Positions 6,752 to 12,771 of a DNA stretch of 12,771 bases are shown here, piece after piece. The first letter of the stretch is position 1. The number at the start of each line of letters is the position of its first letter. Location: positions 1 to 12,771 of the forward strand of contig JAZQEH010000083.1 of NCBI GenBank assembly GCA_045538895.1, written 5' to 3'. Origin of the DNA: UMGS902 sp045538895. GTDB lineage: Bacteria > Bacillota > Clostridia > Oscillospirales > CAG-272. Position numbers and translations under genes: made by a program. The notes beneath the pieces are model-generated. The model ran no database searches. It was not told the origin of the DNA and was given only the letters and a program-made list of their open reading frames with translations.

Positions 6752-6896
6752 AATTAATGTTTATGTAATGGGACGCACCAACCGTGGTAGGGGACGGCGC
6801 CTTCGACGTCCCGCATAAACAAAGACAAAACGGGATGTCCAGGGGCCATCCCCTACCGGTTTTGTGGTTCTCATTTTACTCCCCTAAACATTAATT
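6752..6896. repeat. 145-bp palindromic element with 12-bp terminal inverted repeats (MITE/REP-like)
   Basis: AATTAATGTTTA (6752-6763) and TAAACATTAATT (6885-6896) are perfect inverted repeats at the ends. Inside, GGTAGGGGA (6786-6794) pairs with TCCCCTACC (6849-6857), and GACGTCCCG (6805-6813) pairs with CGGGATGTC (6831-6839) with one G-T. Each half also folds alone (GGGACG with CGTCCC at 6791-6812; GGGATG with CATCCC at 6832-6852). The inside is clearly GC-richer than its surroundings. It encodes no protein. TTAA occurs at both ends (6754-6757, 6891-6894) but lies within the repeats, so a target duplication cannot be told from the ends. GTAGGGG-type palindromes are, from memory, common between genes in related Clostridia. 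Confidence 0.7.
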
Positions 6897-6919
6897 TACC
6901 GCTTATATCTTTTCTTTTG

Positions 6920-6949
6920 TTGACAATTATTAATACAATATGGTAATAT
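6920..6949 (+). promoter_or_regulatory. Promoter of the GH93-like dockerin gene
   Basis: TTGACA (6920-6925), an 18-base spacer and TAATAT (6944-6949), with an extended -10 TGG, lie about 33 bases before the start codon. It sits right after the palindromic element, so the element is outside the core promoter but close enough to affect it. The spacing to the start resembles that at the GH43 gene. Confidence 0.65.
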
Positions 6950-6981
6950 ATTCATACAGTTTAAATTTTCAGGAGAAAACT

Positions 6982-8370
6982 ATGAAAAAACTATTTGCAT
7001 TGTTGTTTGCAACACTTTTTGTAATAATGGCAATTCCTGCTTTCGCTATGACGGATTTGTCGGGTATTGTTTTTGATGAAGAAAGTGCAACCCCTTCAAT
7101 AGGTGTTACGGGATATCCACGCTTTGAAAGACTTAATGACGGCACTTTGATTCTGGTTAATTCCGGTGTTATCCGTTTCAGCAGCGATAACGGTGCTACG
7201 TGGACAAGAAAGAGCATTAACGCTAACGCTGAAACTAAAATAACCACAGCTTCCGGCACAGCACATACACTTTCGCAGGAAAACTGGCAGGGCTTTGTAC
7301 TTGATAACGGTACAGTTATGGCGGCATACCGTAGCCGTACCAAGGGATATGTAAACGGTAGCGGTGCAGAGTTTTATACTTCTATCCGTGTTATGACCTC
7401 CACTGACGGTGGTCAAACCTTTGATAACGAGGTAATTGTTGCCGAGGGTATAAACAATACTTTCCGTGGCTTCTGGGAGCCGTACATGATTCAGCTTGAC
7501 GATAATACTGTTGCTTTGTATTTTGCAGATGACTACAGTGTTTCAAGCTATCAGAATATTTCTTATGTTTTGTACGATATATCCAAGAACGAATGGGATC
7601 CCACTATTTATACTGCTATTGACGGTTACAGCCGAGCGTCCCGTGACGGTATGCCCGTTGTAACAAAGCTTATTGACGGCACCTTTGCAATGGTTGTCGA
7701 GGCTCATGATTACACAAGCAGCAACAGTAGTTATAATTGTCCTTTTGTAATCGGTCTTTCGCTTTCCGATGACGGAAAAGTGTGGAGCGAGCCTGTACCT
7801 GTGGCAGCAGCAAACAACCTTTATGCGGGTGTGCGTTGTGCAGCGCCTTTTATAACCGCACTCCCTGACGGACGCGTTATTATTTCTTATATGACAGAGG
7901 AGGGCTACGTTGGTCAATGGGCAACCGGTAGCGACGCTCCGGCACATGCAAACTGTGTTTACGGTGCTGTTATTTCCGATGAAGCTCTCACTGCTGATAC
8001 CGTTCTTGAAGCAACAATGGGCGGTGCGGCAGACGGATTTACTTCACTTGGCAGCATTTTTGAATTCCATAACTCCGAGCGTATGATCTGGAATACCGTT
8101 ATGCGTGTCGGCAAATATGTATATTTTTCGGGTAGCTCAACTTACAATGACGGCAGTGCGAGCGGTTCGCTCAGAATCCGCCGTGCTGATGTAAGTGCAC
8201 TCGCTATTGCCGATACCGACATGAATGATGACGGTGAGGTAACTCTTATAGATGCACTTGTCTGTGCAAAGAACTTTGTAAATGGTGATATCTACAAGTA
8301 TGACATTGACGGTGACGAAACCGTTGGCGTACTTGACGTATTGCTTGTAATTAAAGACGTGCTTAACTAA
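6982..8370 (+). CDS. Secreted GH93-like (sialidase-superfamily) beta-propeller hydrolase with C-terminal dockerin
   Basis: This 462-residue protein starts at ATG 6982 (AGGAG at 6971-6975) with a signal peptide cleaved about residue 22 (IPAFA-M). Residues 40-405 form a six-bladed-propeller-like region with Asp-box motifs: SSDNGATW (67-74), STDGGQTF (140-147) and SDDGKVW (262-268). Candidate catalytic glutamates E166 (FWEPYM) and E240 (MVVEA, after SRDGMPV) are 74 residues apart, close to the pair I recall for GH93 exo-alpha-1,5-arabinanase Arb93A (E170/E242). This favours GH93 over true sialidases, whose FRIP motif and arginine triad I do not see. Residues 409-462 are a type I-like dockerin with two 12-residue calcium loops: D413/N415/D417/D424 and D441/D443/D445/D452. 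The dockerin would attach the enzyme to a cohesin scaffold or cell-surface complex. The dockerin is sure; the glycosidase class is moderately so. Confidence 0.78.
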   Translation: MKKLFALLFATLFVIMAIPAFAMTDLSGIVFDEESATPSIGVTGYPRFERLNDGTLILVNSGVIRFSSDNGATWTRKSINANAETKITTASGTAHTLSQENWQGFVLDNGTVMAAYRSRTKGYVNGSGAEFYTSIRVMTSTDGGQTFDNEVIVAEGINNTFRGFWEPYMIQLDDNTVALYFADDYSVSSYQNISYVLYDISKNEWDPTIYTAIDGYSRASRDGMPVVTKLIDGTFAMVVEAHDYTSSNSSYNCPFVIGLSLSDDGKVWSEPVPVAAANNLYAGVRCAAPFITALPDGRVIISYMTEEGYVGQWATGSDAPAHANCVYGAVISDEALTADTVLEATMGGAADGFTSLGSIFEFHNSERMIWNTVMRVGKYVYFSGSSTYNDGSASGSLRIRRADVSALAIADTDMNDDGEVTLIDALVCAKNFVNGDIYKYDIDGDETVGVLDVLLVIKDVLN

Positions 8371-8406
8371 AAAAATAAAGGACTGCTCGGCAGTCCTTTA
8401 TTTTTT
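8370..8406. terminator. Bidirectional terminator shared by GH93-like and amidase genes
   Basis: A 17-bp perfect stem (8370-8386 with 8390-8406) with a GC core GGACTGC/GCAGTCC and a 3-base loop is flanked by A-tracts left and T-tracts right, so it works on both strands. It starts at the last base of the GH93-like stop codon. The amidase stop codon (8398-8400, minus strand) lies inside the stem. Confidence 0.92.
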
Positions 8407-9120
8407 AAAATATAAATCAATTCCGTTTGCAAGGGAAGTAGCAAAGTTGTTTCGCCATTCGCTGTCAAGCAGTTTCTCGGCATCACCCTTGTTAGTGATA
8501 AATCCGCATTCTACAAGCACGGAAGGGGCCTTTGTTTCGTAAAGCACGGTGTAAGCCGAAGTTGATTGCATGGGTTTTAAAATTACCTTTTTATCGTTTG
8601 GAAAACGACCTTCTATACCGCTTTTCAGCGACTCTGCAAGCGTTTCGTCAAGTTTTGTAGAATTTGGTGTGTCAACTCCGTAATAGAGCCTTGTGCCGTA
8701 AACATCCGCATTATCGGGGAATGAGTCGCAGTGGATTGATACAAAAATATCTGCCGCACTCGTGTTTGAAATCTCGGCACGCTCGTATGTACCAAACTTG
8801 TTTTCGTCACCGTCGTCATACTGAGTTTTTGGAATAGTTTCACCGTTGTGCGACAGAATTGCTGTATAACCACGCTCATTTAAGATGGCACAAAGTGCCA
8901 ATGCCACTTCAAAATTTATCTCTGCCTCGGTTACTGAACCGAGGTTTTCTTCATTCATTGCACCAACGTCCGAAAAGCCGTGACCTGCATCAATAACAAT
9001 GCAAAGCTCTCCGTCTTCCATTGCTTGTTCATATACAGACGGCGTTTCTTCTATTATAGCGACTCCGCAACCTGTGAGCATAACTGCTACGGCACAGAAT
9101 AGAATGATAAGTTTTTTCAT
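8398..9120 (-). CDS. N-acetylmuramoyl-L-alanine amidase lipoprotein (Amidase_3)
   Basis: This 240-residue enzyme should cut the bond between N-acetylmuramic acid and L-alanine in peptidoglycan. The N-terminus MKKLIILFCAVAVMLTGC has a lipobox LTGC with C18 as the lipidated cysteine, placing the mature protein on the outer face of the membrane. The zinc site of the Amidase_3 fold is visible: H47 in DAGHG, E65 in TEAEIN, H130 in SIHCDS, and the catalytic E204 in LVECGF. There is no SPOR, SH3 or LysM wall-binding domain, so the enzyme is minimal; the lipid anchor may supply localisation. The ATG at 9118-9120 has AGGTGAT upstream. The gene is single, divergent from the GntR-ABC operon, and has its own promoter. 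Cell separation, growth or germination roles are all possible. Confidence 0.92.
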   Translation of the reverse strand: MKKLIILFCAVAVMLTGCGVAIIEETPSVYEQAMEDGELCIVIDAGHGFSDVGAMNEENLGSVTEAEINFEVALALCAILNERGYTAILSHNGETIPKTQYDDGDENKFGTYERAEISNTSAADIFVSIHCDSFPDNADVYGTRLYYGVDTPNSTKLDETLAESLKSGIEGRFPNDKKVILKPMQSTSAYTVLYETKAPSVLVECGFITNKGDAEKLLDSEWRNNFATSLANGIDLYFKK

Positions 9121-9137
9121 ATTATCACCTCGATTCT

Positions 9138-9166
9138 ATGATACAAAAATCGACATGGTTTGTCAA
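9138..9166 (-). promoter_or_regulatory. Amidase promoter (minus strand)
   Basis: On the minus strand TTGACA (9166 to 9161), 17 bases, TATCAT (9143 to 9138) is a near-consensus promoter, about 18 bases before the start codon. It is a near copy, in mirror image, of the GntR promoter at 9189-9217. Confidence 0.78.
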
Positions 9167-9188
9167 TAAGAATAATTTGCTGAACCTA

Positions 9189-9217
9189 TTGACAAATGGT
9201 AAAAATCATGATATCAT
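9189..9217 (+). promoter_or_regulatory. Promoter of the gntR-ABC operon
   Basis: TTGACA (9189-9194), a 17-base spacer and TATCAT (9212-9217) form a strong sigma-A promoter; transcription should start near 9224. The -10 box lies within a 10-bp palindrome ATGATATCAT (9208-9217). The start falls inside the inverted repeat at 9221-9241, so repressor bound there would block initiation. Confidence 0.8.
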
Positions 9218-9220
9218 AAC

Positions 9221-9241
9221 TGTACTAATACAAGTAGTACA
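9221..9241. promoter_or_regulatory. Likely GntR (YtrA-type) operator
   Basis: TGTACTA and TAGTACA are perfect 7-bp inverted half-sites around ATACAAG. The repeat covers the expected transcription start and ends at the ribosome-binding AAAGGAGG (9243-9250) of the GntR gene. This position and symmetry fit an autorepressor binding as a dimer. Assignment to this GntR is an inference from adjacency. Confidence 0.72.
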
Positions 9242-9258
9242 GAAAGGAGGATGAAAAC

Positions 9259-9639
9259 ATGAGCCGTATAATGGTGGATTTACGAAGCAGAACGCCGATT
9301 TTTGAGCAGATAGTTAATTCGGTTCGCGATTTGGTGGTTAAAGGGCTGCTAAAGCCTGACGAGCATTTGCCGTCAGTTCGTGCACTTGCTACCGAGCTTG
9401 CCATAAATCCCAATACTATTCAAAAGGCATACGGTGAGCTGGAACGGCAGGGCATTATATATTCGCTTGCCGGCAGGGGAAATTTTGTTGCATCCGATAT
9501 TTCACTTATTAAGGACGCTCACCGTGACGAGTTGCTTTTAACCCTCAAGAAGAGTGTTCAGGCGGCACACGAGCATGGCATTAGCGAAAGTGAAATAAAC
9601 GCTTGCATTAAAGAGATTCTAAAAGGAGGTAACGAATAA
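9259..9639 (+). CDS. GntR-family transcriptional regulator, YtrA subfamily
   Basis: This 126-residue regulator has a GntR winged helix-turn-helix at about residues 10-78, with the recognition region LPSVRALATELAINPNTIQ (37-55) and the wing GRGNFV (72-77). Only about 45 helical residues follow. That short C-terminus is the mark of the YtrA subfamily, which usually represses a co-transcribed ABC transporter and dimerises through these helices. There is no separate ligand domain like that of FadR or HutC. AAAGGAGG (9243-9250) lies 8 bases before the ATG. The stop overlaps the ATPase start (TAATG), so the two are coupled. Related operons often respond to cell-wall-active antibiotics; the signal here is unknown. 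Confidence 0.92.
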   Translation: MSRIMVDLRSRTPIFEQIVNSVRDLVVKGLLKPDEHLPSVRALATELAINPNTIQKAYGELERQGIIYSLAGRGNFVASDISLIKDAHRDELLLTLKKSVQAAHEHGISESEINACIKEILKGGNE

Positions 9640-10538
9640 TGATTAATATAAATGGTGTTTCCAAGTATTATGACACCGTAAAATCGCTTGATAACGTCAC
9701 AGCAGAGATAAAAGGCGGCTCGATTTTCGGACTCGTTGGTTCAAACGGTTCGGGCAAGTCAACACTTTTGCGTGTTATGTGTGGCATCTTTCGTGCCGAC
9801 GGGGGTGAAGTCCTTTACGACGGCGAAAACGTATACGAAAACGTAAAGCTCAAGGATCAAATAGTTTATCTTTCGGATGACCAGTTCTTTTTGTCGAGCA
9901 GCACGCTTTTGGACATGGCAAATATGTACGCATCGGTCTATTCTTCGTTTTCGTGGGAAACCTACGAAAAGCTTGTCGAGCTTTTCGGACTGCCGAAAAA
10001 CCGCAAAATTTCAACCTTTTCAAAGGGTATGCAAAAGCAGTCGGCGATCCTGCTCGGCTTATCAGCAAAACCTAAGTATTTGCTTTGCGACGAAACCTTT
10101 GACGGTCTTGATCCCGTAATGCGTCAGCTTGTAAAGCGTATTCTTGCGGATGCGGTTGCCGAAAGCGGACTCACACCGATAATAGCATCTCACAATCTGC
10201 GTGAGCTTGAGGATATCTGTGACCATATCGGACTTTTGCATAAGGGCGGAATACTTTTTGAGAGCGAAATTGATACGCTTAAGGAGAATATTCATACGGT
10301 ACAGGCGGTGTTCTCGAATGAAATCAGTACAGACGAGCTTGCAAAGCTTGGTACCGTTTCGATAAAACAGCGTGGCAGTATGGTAACTGTAGTTGTACGC
10401 GGCACACGCGAAGAGATAGCGGCAAAGGTTGAAGCTTTAAAACCTGACTTTTACGAAATTATTCCGCTTACGCTTGAGGAAATATTTATCAGTGAAATGG
10501 AGGAGAGAGGTTATGACTACACAAAAGTTGTCTTCTGA
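9639..10538 (+). CDS. ABC transporter ATP-binding protein (YtrB-like)
   Basis: This 299-residue ATPase drives the permease encoded next. It shows Walker A GSNGSGKST (34-42), a Q-loop candidate Q82 in YLSDDQF, a signature of the unusual form FSKGMQ (127-132, in place of LSGGQ), Walker B YLLCDE (147-152) with catalytic E152, D-loop GLDP (156-159) and H-loop SHN (184-186). The SKGMQ signature is common in ABC-2-type exporters and YtrB/BcrA-like proteins. After about residue 205 a C-terminal extension of roughly 95 residues of unknown role follows. The start has AAAAGGAGG upstream and overlaps the gntR stop by one base. The gene's last 26 bases overlap the permease gene. It probably moves a lipid, peptide or antibiotic across the envelope; the substrate cannot be told. 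Confidence 0.92.
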   Translation: MININGVSKYYDTVKSLDNVTAEIKGGSIFGLVGSNGSGKSTLLRVMCGIFRADGGEVLYDGENVYENVKLKDQIVYLSDDQFFLSSSTLLDMANMYASVYSSFSWETYEKLVELFGLPKNRKISTFSKGMQKQSAILLGLSAKPKYLLCDETFDGLDPVMRQLVKRILADAVAESGLTPIIASHNLRELEDICDHIGLLHKGGILFESEIDTLKENIHTVQAVFSNEISTDELAKLGTVSIKQRGSMVTVVVRGTREEIAAKVEALKPDFYEIIPLTLEEIFISEMEERGYDYTKVVF

Positions 10539-12666
10539 AAAACTGCTTGATTTTTCGCTTTTGAAAAACCTGACACGCCGCAGATTTGCTCATATTCTGC
10601 TTGCGTTTTTAGGTAACTTCTTTACCATTTCCGTGCCGATAATAATGTCATACGGCGAGTTCAGAGAACATTATCCTGTTGTAGACGATATATTTATCAG
10701 ACGTGCCGTTAACAATATGGAAGGCATAATGGTGCTAAACCTTGTGTTTACGTTCGCCTTTGCGGTATACCTCGGTGTAATTACTTTAGGATACATGATG
10801 AAGCGTCGCAGTGCACATTTCTATCACGCATTGCCGCAAAAACGTGAAACGCTTTATATGACAAGCATCGCAAGTGCACTTTTGTGTGCAGCTATCGGTG
10901 CTGCTGTAAATCTTGTTATTTCGGTTGTTGAACTGTTTGTTTTCGACGTTGCTATAAGCGAGGTTATGACGCTTTTTGCAACCTCGCTGTTTAAGAATTT
11001 TATATTCTTTATCACAACCTATGCAATAACTCTTTTTGCAGGAAGCTTCTCCGGTAACGGGCTTGTTCAGGTGCTCATGACACTTGTAATTATGCTTTAT
11101 CCGCTCGCTACGTATTACGGTATGATAATTATGCGTGGCATGTTTGCAACGTATTTCTATACAGGCTATTATTTTGAAAACGAGATAATTCAGTGGTTCT
11201 CACCATTTTCATATGCGATAGTGAATTATTTCGAGCCGATAAAGATTCTTCCGGTTATAATTTCTCTCCTTGTTACCGTTGTACTTGTACTTGGCGGCAA
11301 CGAGATCTACCGCCGCCGTGCCATAGAAAACTCCGAAAAGCCGATAGTGTTCAAAAAACTCGGAGCTGTGCTGAAATATATGCTGATGTTTACAATCACT
11401 CTCTATGCGGGACTGTTCTTCTACGCAATCAGCAACGAGGGAATTCCCAATATGATATTCGGCTTTATCAGCGGTGCGGTGCTCAGCTTTATGCTCTTTA
11501 ATACCATTCTTGAAAAATCACCGAAAGCTATGTTCAAGGGCATAAAGGGACTTGCGATTTTTGCACTTGCGTTTGCACTTTATTCGCTTGTGTTCTGCTT
11601 CGATATCTTTAATATGGATGAATATATACCGAGCGAAAAGGGTATAGACCATGCAGAAATCAGCATTTCAAGCATTGAGTATGACGATAACAGGTTTGAC
11701 GATCCCGAAATGATTAAAGCACTTGTTACCGCACTTAAGAACCAGCTTAACAGCAATAGGGAAAACGTTGCAATTCCGTATTTTGGAAACAGAGCAAGCG
11801 TTACGGTTACGGTAACTATGTATAACGTGTTTGGCATGCCGATTCCTCGCTACTATGAGCTTTCAAAGTATACCGATGGCGTTGTGGAATTTTTAAAACT
11901 CTATGCCGATGACGAGCGTATGAACAACGAGTTTACCGAAAGAATAGGGGAACTCAAAAAAATCAGTGATGAAGGATATATTGCCGAGTGCGGAATCCGC
12001 CTTGACGAATACAGAAGAGCACAGTTCCTGCTTAACGAGTTCCTTAAGATTTACGTAAAGGAATTTGGCACAGCAAATTATGACCGACTTTCAAAGCCCA
12101 TTGTGGGAAGCGTATCAACATATGATTTCTATGTATATGAAACGCTCGAGCTTCGCTCCTATGGCGGTGCAAGACTTGACTATTCAATCTTCAGCGAACT
12201 GCCCATATTTGAGGACATGGTTGAAACTTTAGCGTATTTAGAGTCAATGCCGTATATAGATGACAGTACAGGTGAACTCAAGTATATCAAGCCTTCTGTA
12301 GAAGTTTTCGAGGTCGAAACGCAGAGTGCTGAGCCCGTAATTCCTAAAATCGGATATCTTTACGATACACGCACACTTGTAAATTACAGTGAAAGCGGAC
12401 GTTACGGAACTAATTTTAATCTGTATCCTAAAGTAGAGCTTAACCGGGAACAGACAAAGATGCTTTGGGAAATAGCCGAAAAGTACAGCTCTCACTATTC
12501 CGCATGGGGTGCGTTCACAGAGATTGATACCGACTGCGGCTTCCGTACTTACTACGATTACGTGGACATTGAAATGGAAGAGAAACACGGCGAAGGCTGG
12601 AGCAGCGCCTCATACGTATTCCCCAAGGGCAAGATCCCCGAGGACATAAAAGCATTGCTTGATTAA
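10513..12666 (+). CDS. ABC-2-type transporter permease with large C-terminal soluble domain
   Basis: This 717-residue membrane protein pairs with the preceding ATPase. The start ATG 10513 lies inside the ATPase gene and has GGAGG (10499-10503) before it; an upstream in-frame ATG at 10474 has no comparable site and would lengthen the overlap. About eight or nine hydrophobic segments lie near 25-45, 70-95, 117-142, 158-178, 184-207, 244-261, 288-305, 311-331 and 345-365. Residues about 366-717 are hydrophilic, acidic and free of membrane spans. A large soluble tail like this occurs in YtrC/YtrD-like permeases of Clostridia (possibly the DUF6449 type, from memory). With one permease gene, a homodimer is likely. 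Since nothing follows in the operon, this is probably the whole transporter. Which side of the membrane holds the tail is not certain. Confidence 0.87.
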   Translation: MTTQKLSSEKLLDFSLLKNLTRRRFAHILLAFLGNFFTISVPIIMSYGEFREHYPVVDDIFIRRAVNNMEGIMVLNLVFTFAFAVYLGVITLGYMMKRRSAHFYHALPQKRETLYMTSIASALLCAAIGAAVNLVISVVELFVFDVAISEVMTLFATSLFKNFIFFITTYAITLFAGSFSGNGLVQVLMTLVIMLYPLATYYGMIIMRGMFATYFYTGYYFENEIIQWFSPFSYAIVNYFEPIKILPVIISLLVTVVLVLGGNEIYRRRAIENSEKPIVFKKLGAVLKYMLMFTITLYAGLFFYAISNEGIPNMIFGFISGAVLSFMLFNTILEKSPKAMFKGIKGLAIFALAFALYSLVFCFDIFNMDEYIPSEKGIDHAEISISSIEYDDNRFDDPEMIKALVTALKNQLNSNRENVAIPYFGNRASVTVTVTMYNVFGMPIPRYYELSKYTDGVVEFLKLYADDERMNNEFTERIGELKKISDEGYIAECGIRLDEYRRAQFLLNEFLKIYVKEFGTANYDRLSKPIVGSVSTYDFYVYETLELRSYGGARLDYSIFSELPIFEDMVETLAYLESMPYIDDSTGELKYIKPSVEVFEVETQSAEPVIPKIGYLYDTRTLVNYSESGRYGTNFNLYPKVELNREQTKMLWEIAEKYSSHYSAWGAFTEIDTDCGFRTYYDYVDIEMEEKHGEGWSSASYVFPKGKIPEDIKALLD

Positions 12667-12671
12667 CTATC

Positions 12672-12698
12672 AAAAAAGCCGACTCATTGAGTCGGCTT
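12672..12698 (-). terminator. Terminator read on the minus strand (and weakly for the permease)
   Basis: AAGCCGACTC (12676-12685) and GAGTCGGCTT (12689-12698) form a perfect 10-bp stem with a 3-base loop. Read on the minus strand it is followed by six T's, a textbook intrinsic terminator for a gene lying to the right and pointing left, outside the window. On the plus strand it begins about 10 bases after the permease stop but has no T-run. It could still give partial termination for the ABC operon. The remaining bases to 12771 show no gene. Confidence 0.8.
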
Positions 12699-12771
12699 AG
12701 AGTGCTGACAAACACGTCAGACCGCAAGTAATAATAAAGGTAAAGGGAATAAATAGAAATAATATTTCACT

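Noticed and set aside
6752..6896. CRISPR repeat or small RNA gene in the palindromic block
   Set aside because: There is no repeated unit with spacers, no promoter in front of it, and the terminal inverted repeats point to a mobile-like element.
6982..8370. Classical sialidase (GH33)
   Set aside because: Asp boxes are present, but the FRIP motif and arginine triad are not seen, and the E166/E240 spacing suits GH93 better.
8398..12666. A defence or toxin-export island made of amidase, GntR and ABC genes
   Set aside because: No toxin, immunity, nuclease or phage-related gene is present; the amidase is divergent and an ordinary lipoprotein type.
12705..12720. CTGAC/GTCAG hairpin at the right edge
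   Set aside because: It is only 5 bp with a 6-base loop and no T-run; probably chance.

Overview
The window looks like chromosomal DNA from an anaerobic, Gram-positive Clostridia-type gut or rumen bacterium (Oscillospiraceae/Ruminococcaceae-like; an inference from gene content). The supporting signs are strong AGGAGG-type ribosome sites, consensus TTGACA/TATAAT promoters, a B. subtilis-type CsoR, a YtrA-type GntR regulator, a lipoprotein amidase with a Gram-positive-style lipobox, and a dockerin-bearing secreted glycosidase. Base composition is moderately AT-rich by eye. No phage, plasmid, transposase, CRISPR or recognisable defence genes are present.

Layout. (1) 59-1006, minus strand: a TcdA/ThiF-like tRNA-modification enzyme fused to a small C-terminal zinc-ribbon domain. 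(2) 1157-4524, plus strand: a tight copper operon, csoR-copA-nitroreductase, driven by a consensus promoter whose spacer holds a CsoR operator. CopA carries a C-terminal CopZ-like domain preceded by an in-frame ATG and ribosome-site-like sequence, so a free chaperone might also be made. The nitroreductase start overlaps the copA stop. (3) 4585-8406, plus strand: two separately promoted secreted proteins, a beta-helix-like/GH43 glycosidase and a GH93-like propeller with a dockerin. Together they suggest use of arabinan or arabinose-containing pectin side chains. A 145-bp palindromic element with 12-bp terminal inverted repeats lies between them. (4) 8398-9120, minus strand: an N-acetylmuramoyl-L-alanine amidase lipoprotein that shares a bidirectional terminator with the GH93-like gene. 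(5) 9189-12666, plus strand: an autoregulated-looking GntR(YtrA)-ABC ATPase-ABC permease operon, divergent from the amidase, with mirror-image promoters and a perfect inverted-repeat operator. A terminator at the right edge points to an unseen minus-strand gene to the right.

How the parts work together. In the copper operon, CsoR should release its operator on binding Cu(I), giving efflux (CopA), chaperoning (CopZ-like domain) and probably redox protection (nitroreductase, comparable with the copper-induced CinD of Lactococcus). The two glycosidases probably act outside the cell on the same polysaccharide. The GntR-ABC operon is an envelope-type transporter switch.

I see no wholly new multi-gene system. 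The most interesting points are the TcdA-zinc-ribbon fusion, the possible internal CopZ start within copA, the coupling of a nitroreductase to copper efflux, the apparently altered active site of the GH43 protein, and the palindromic mobile-like repeat.
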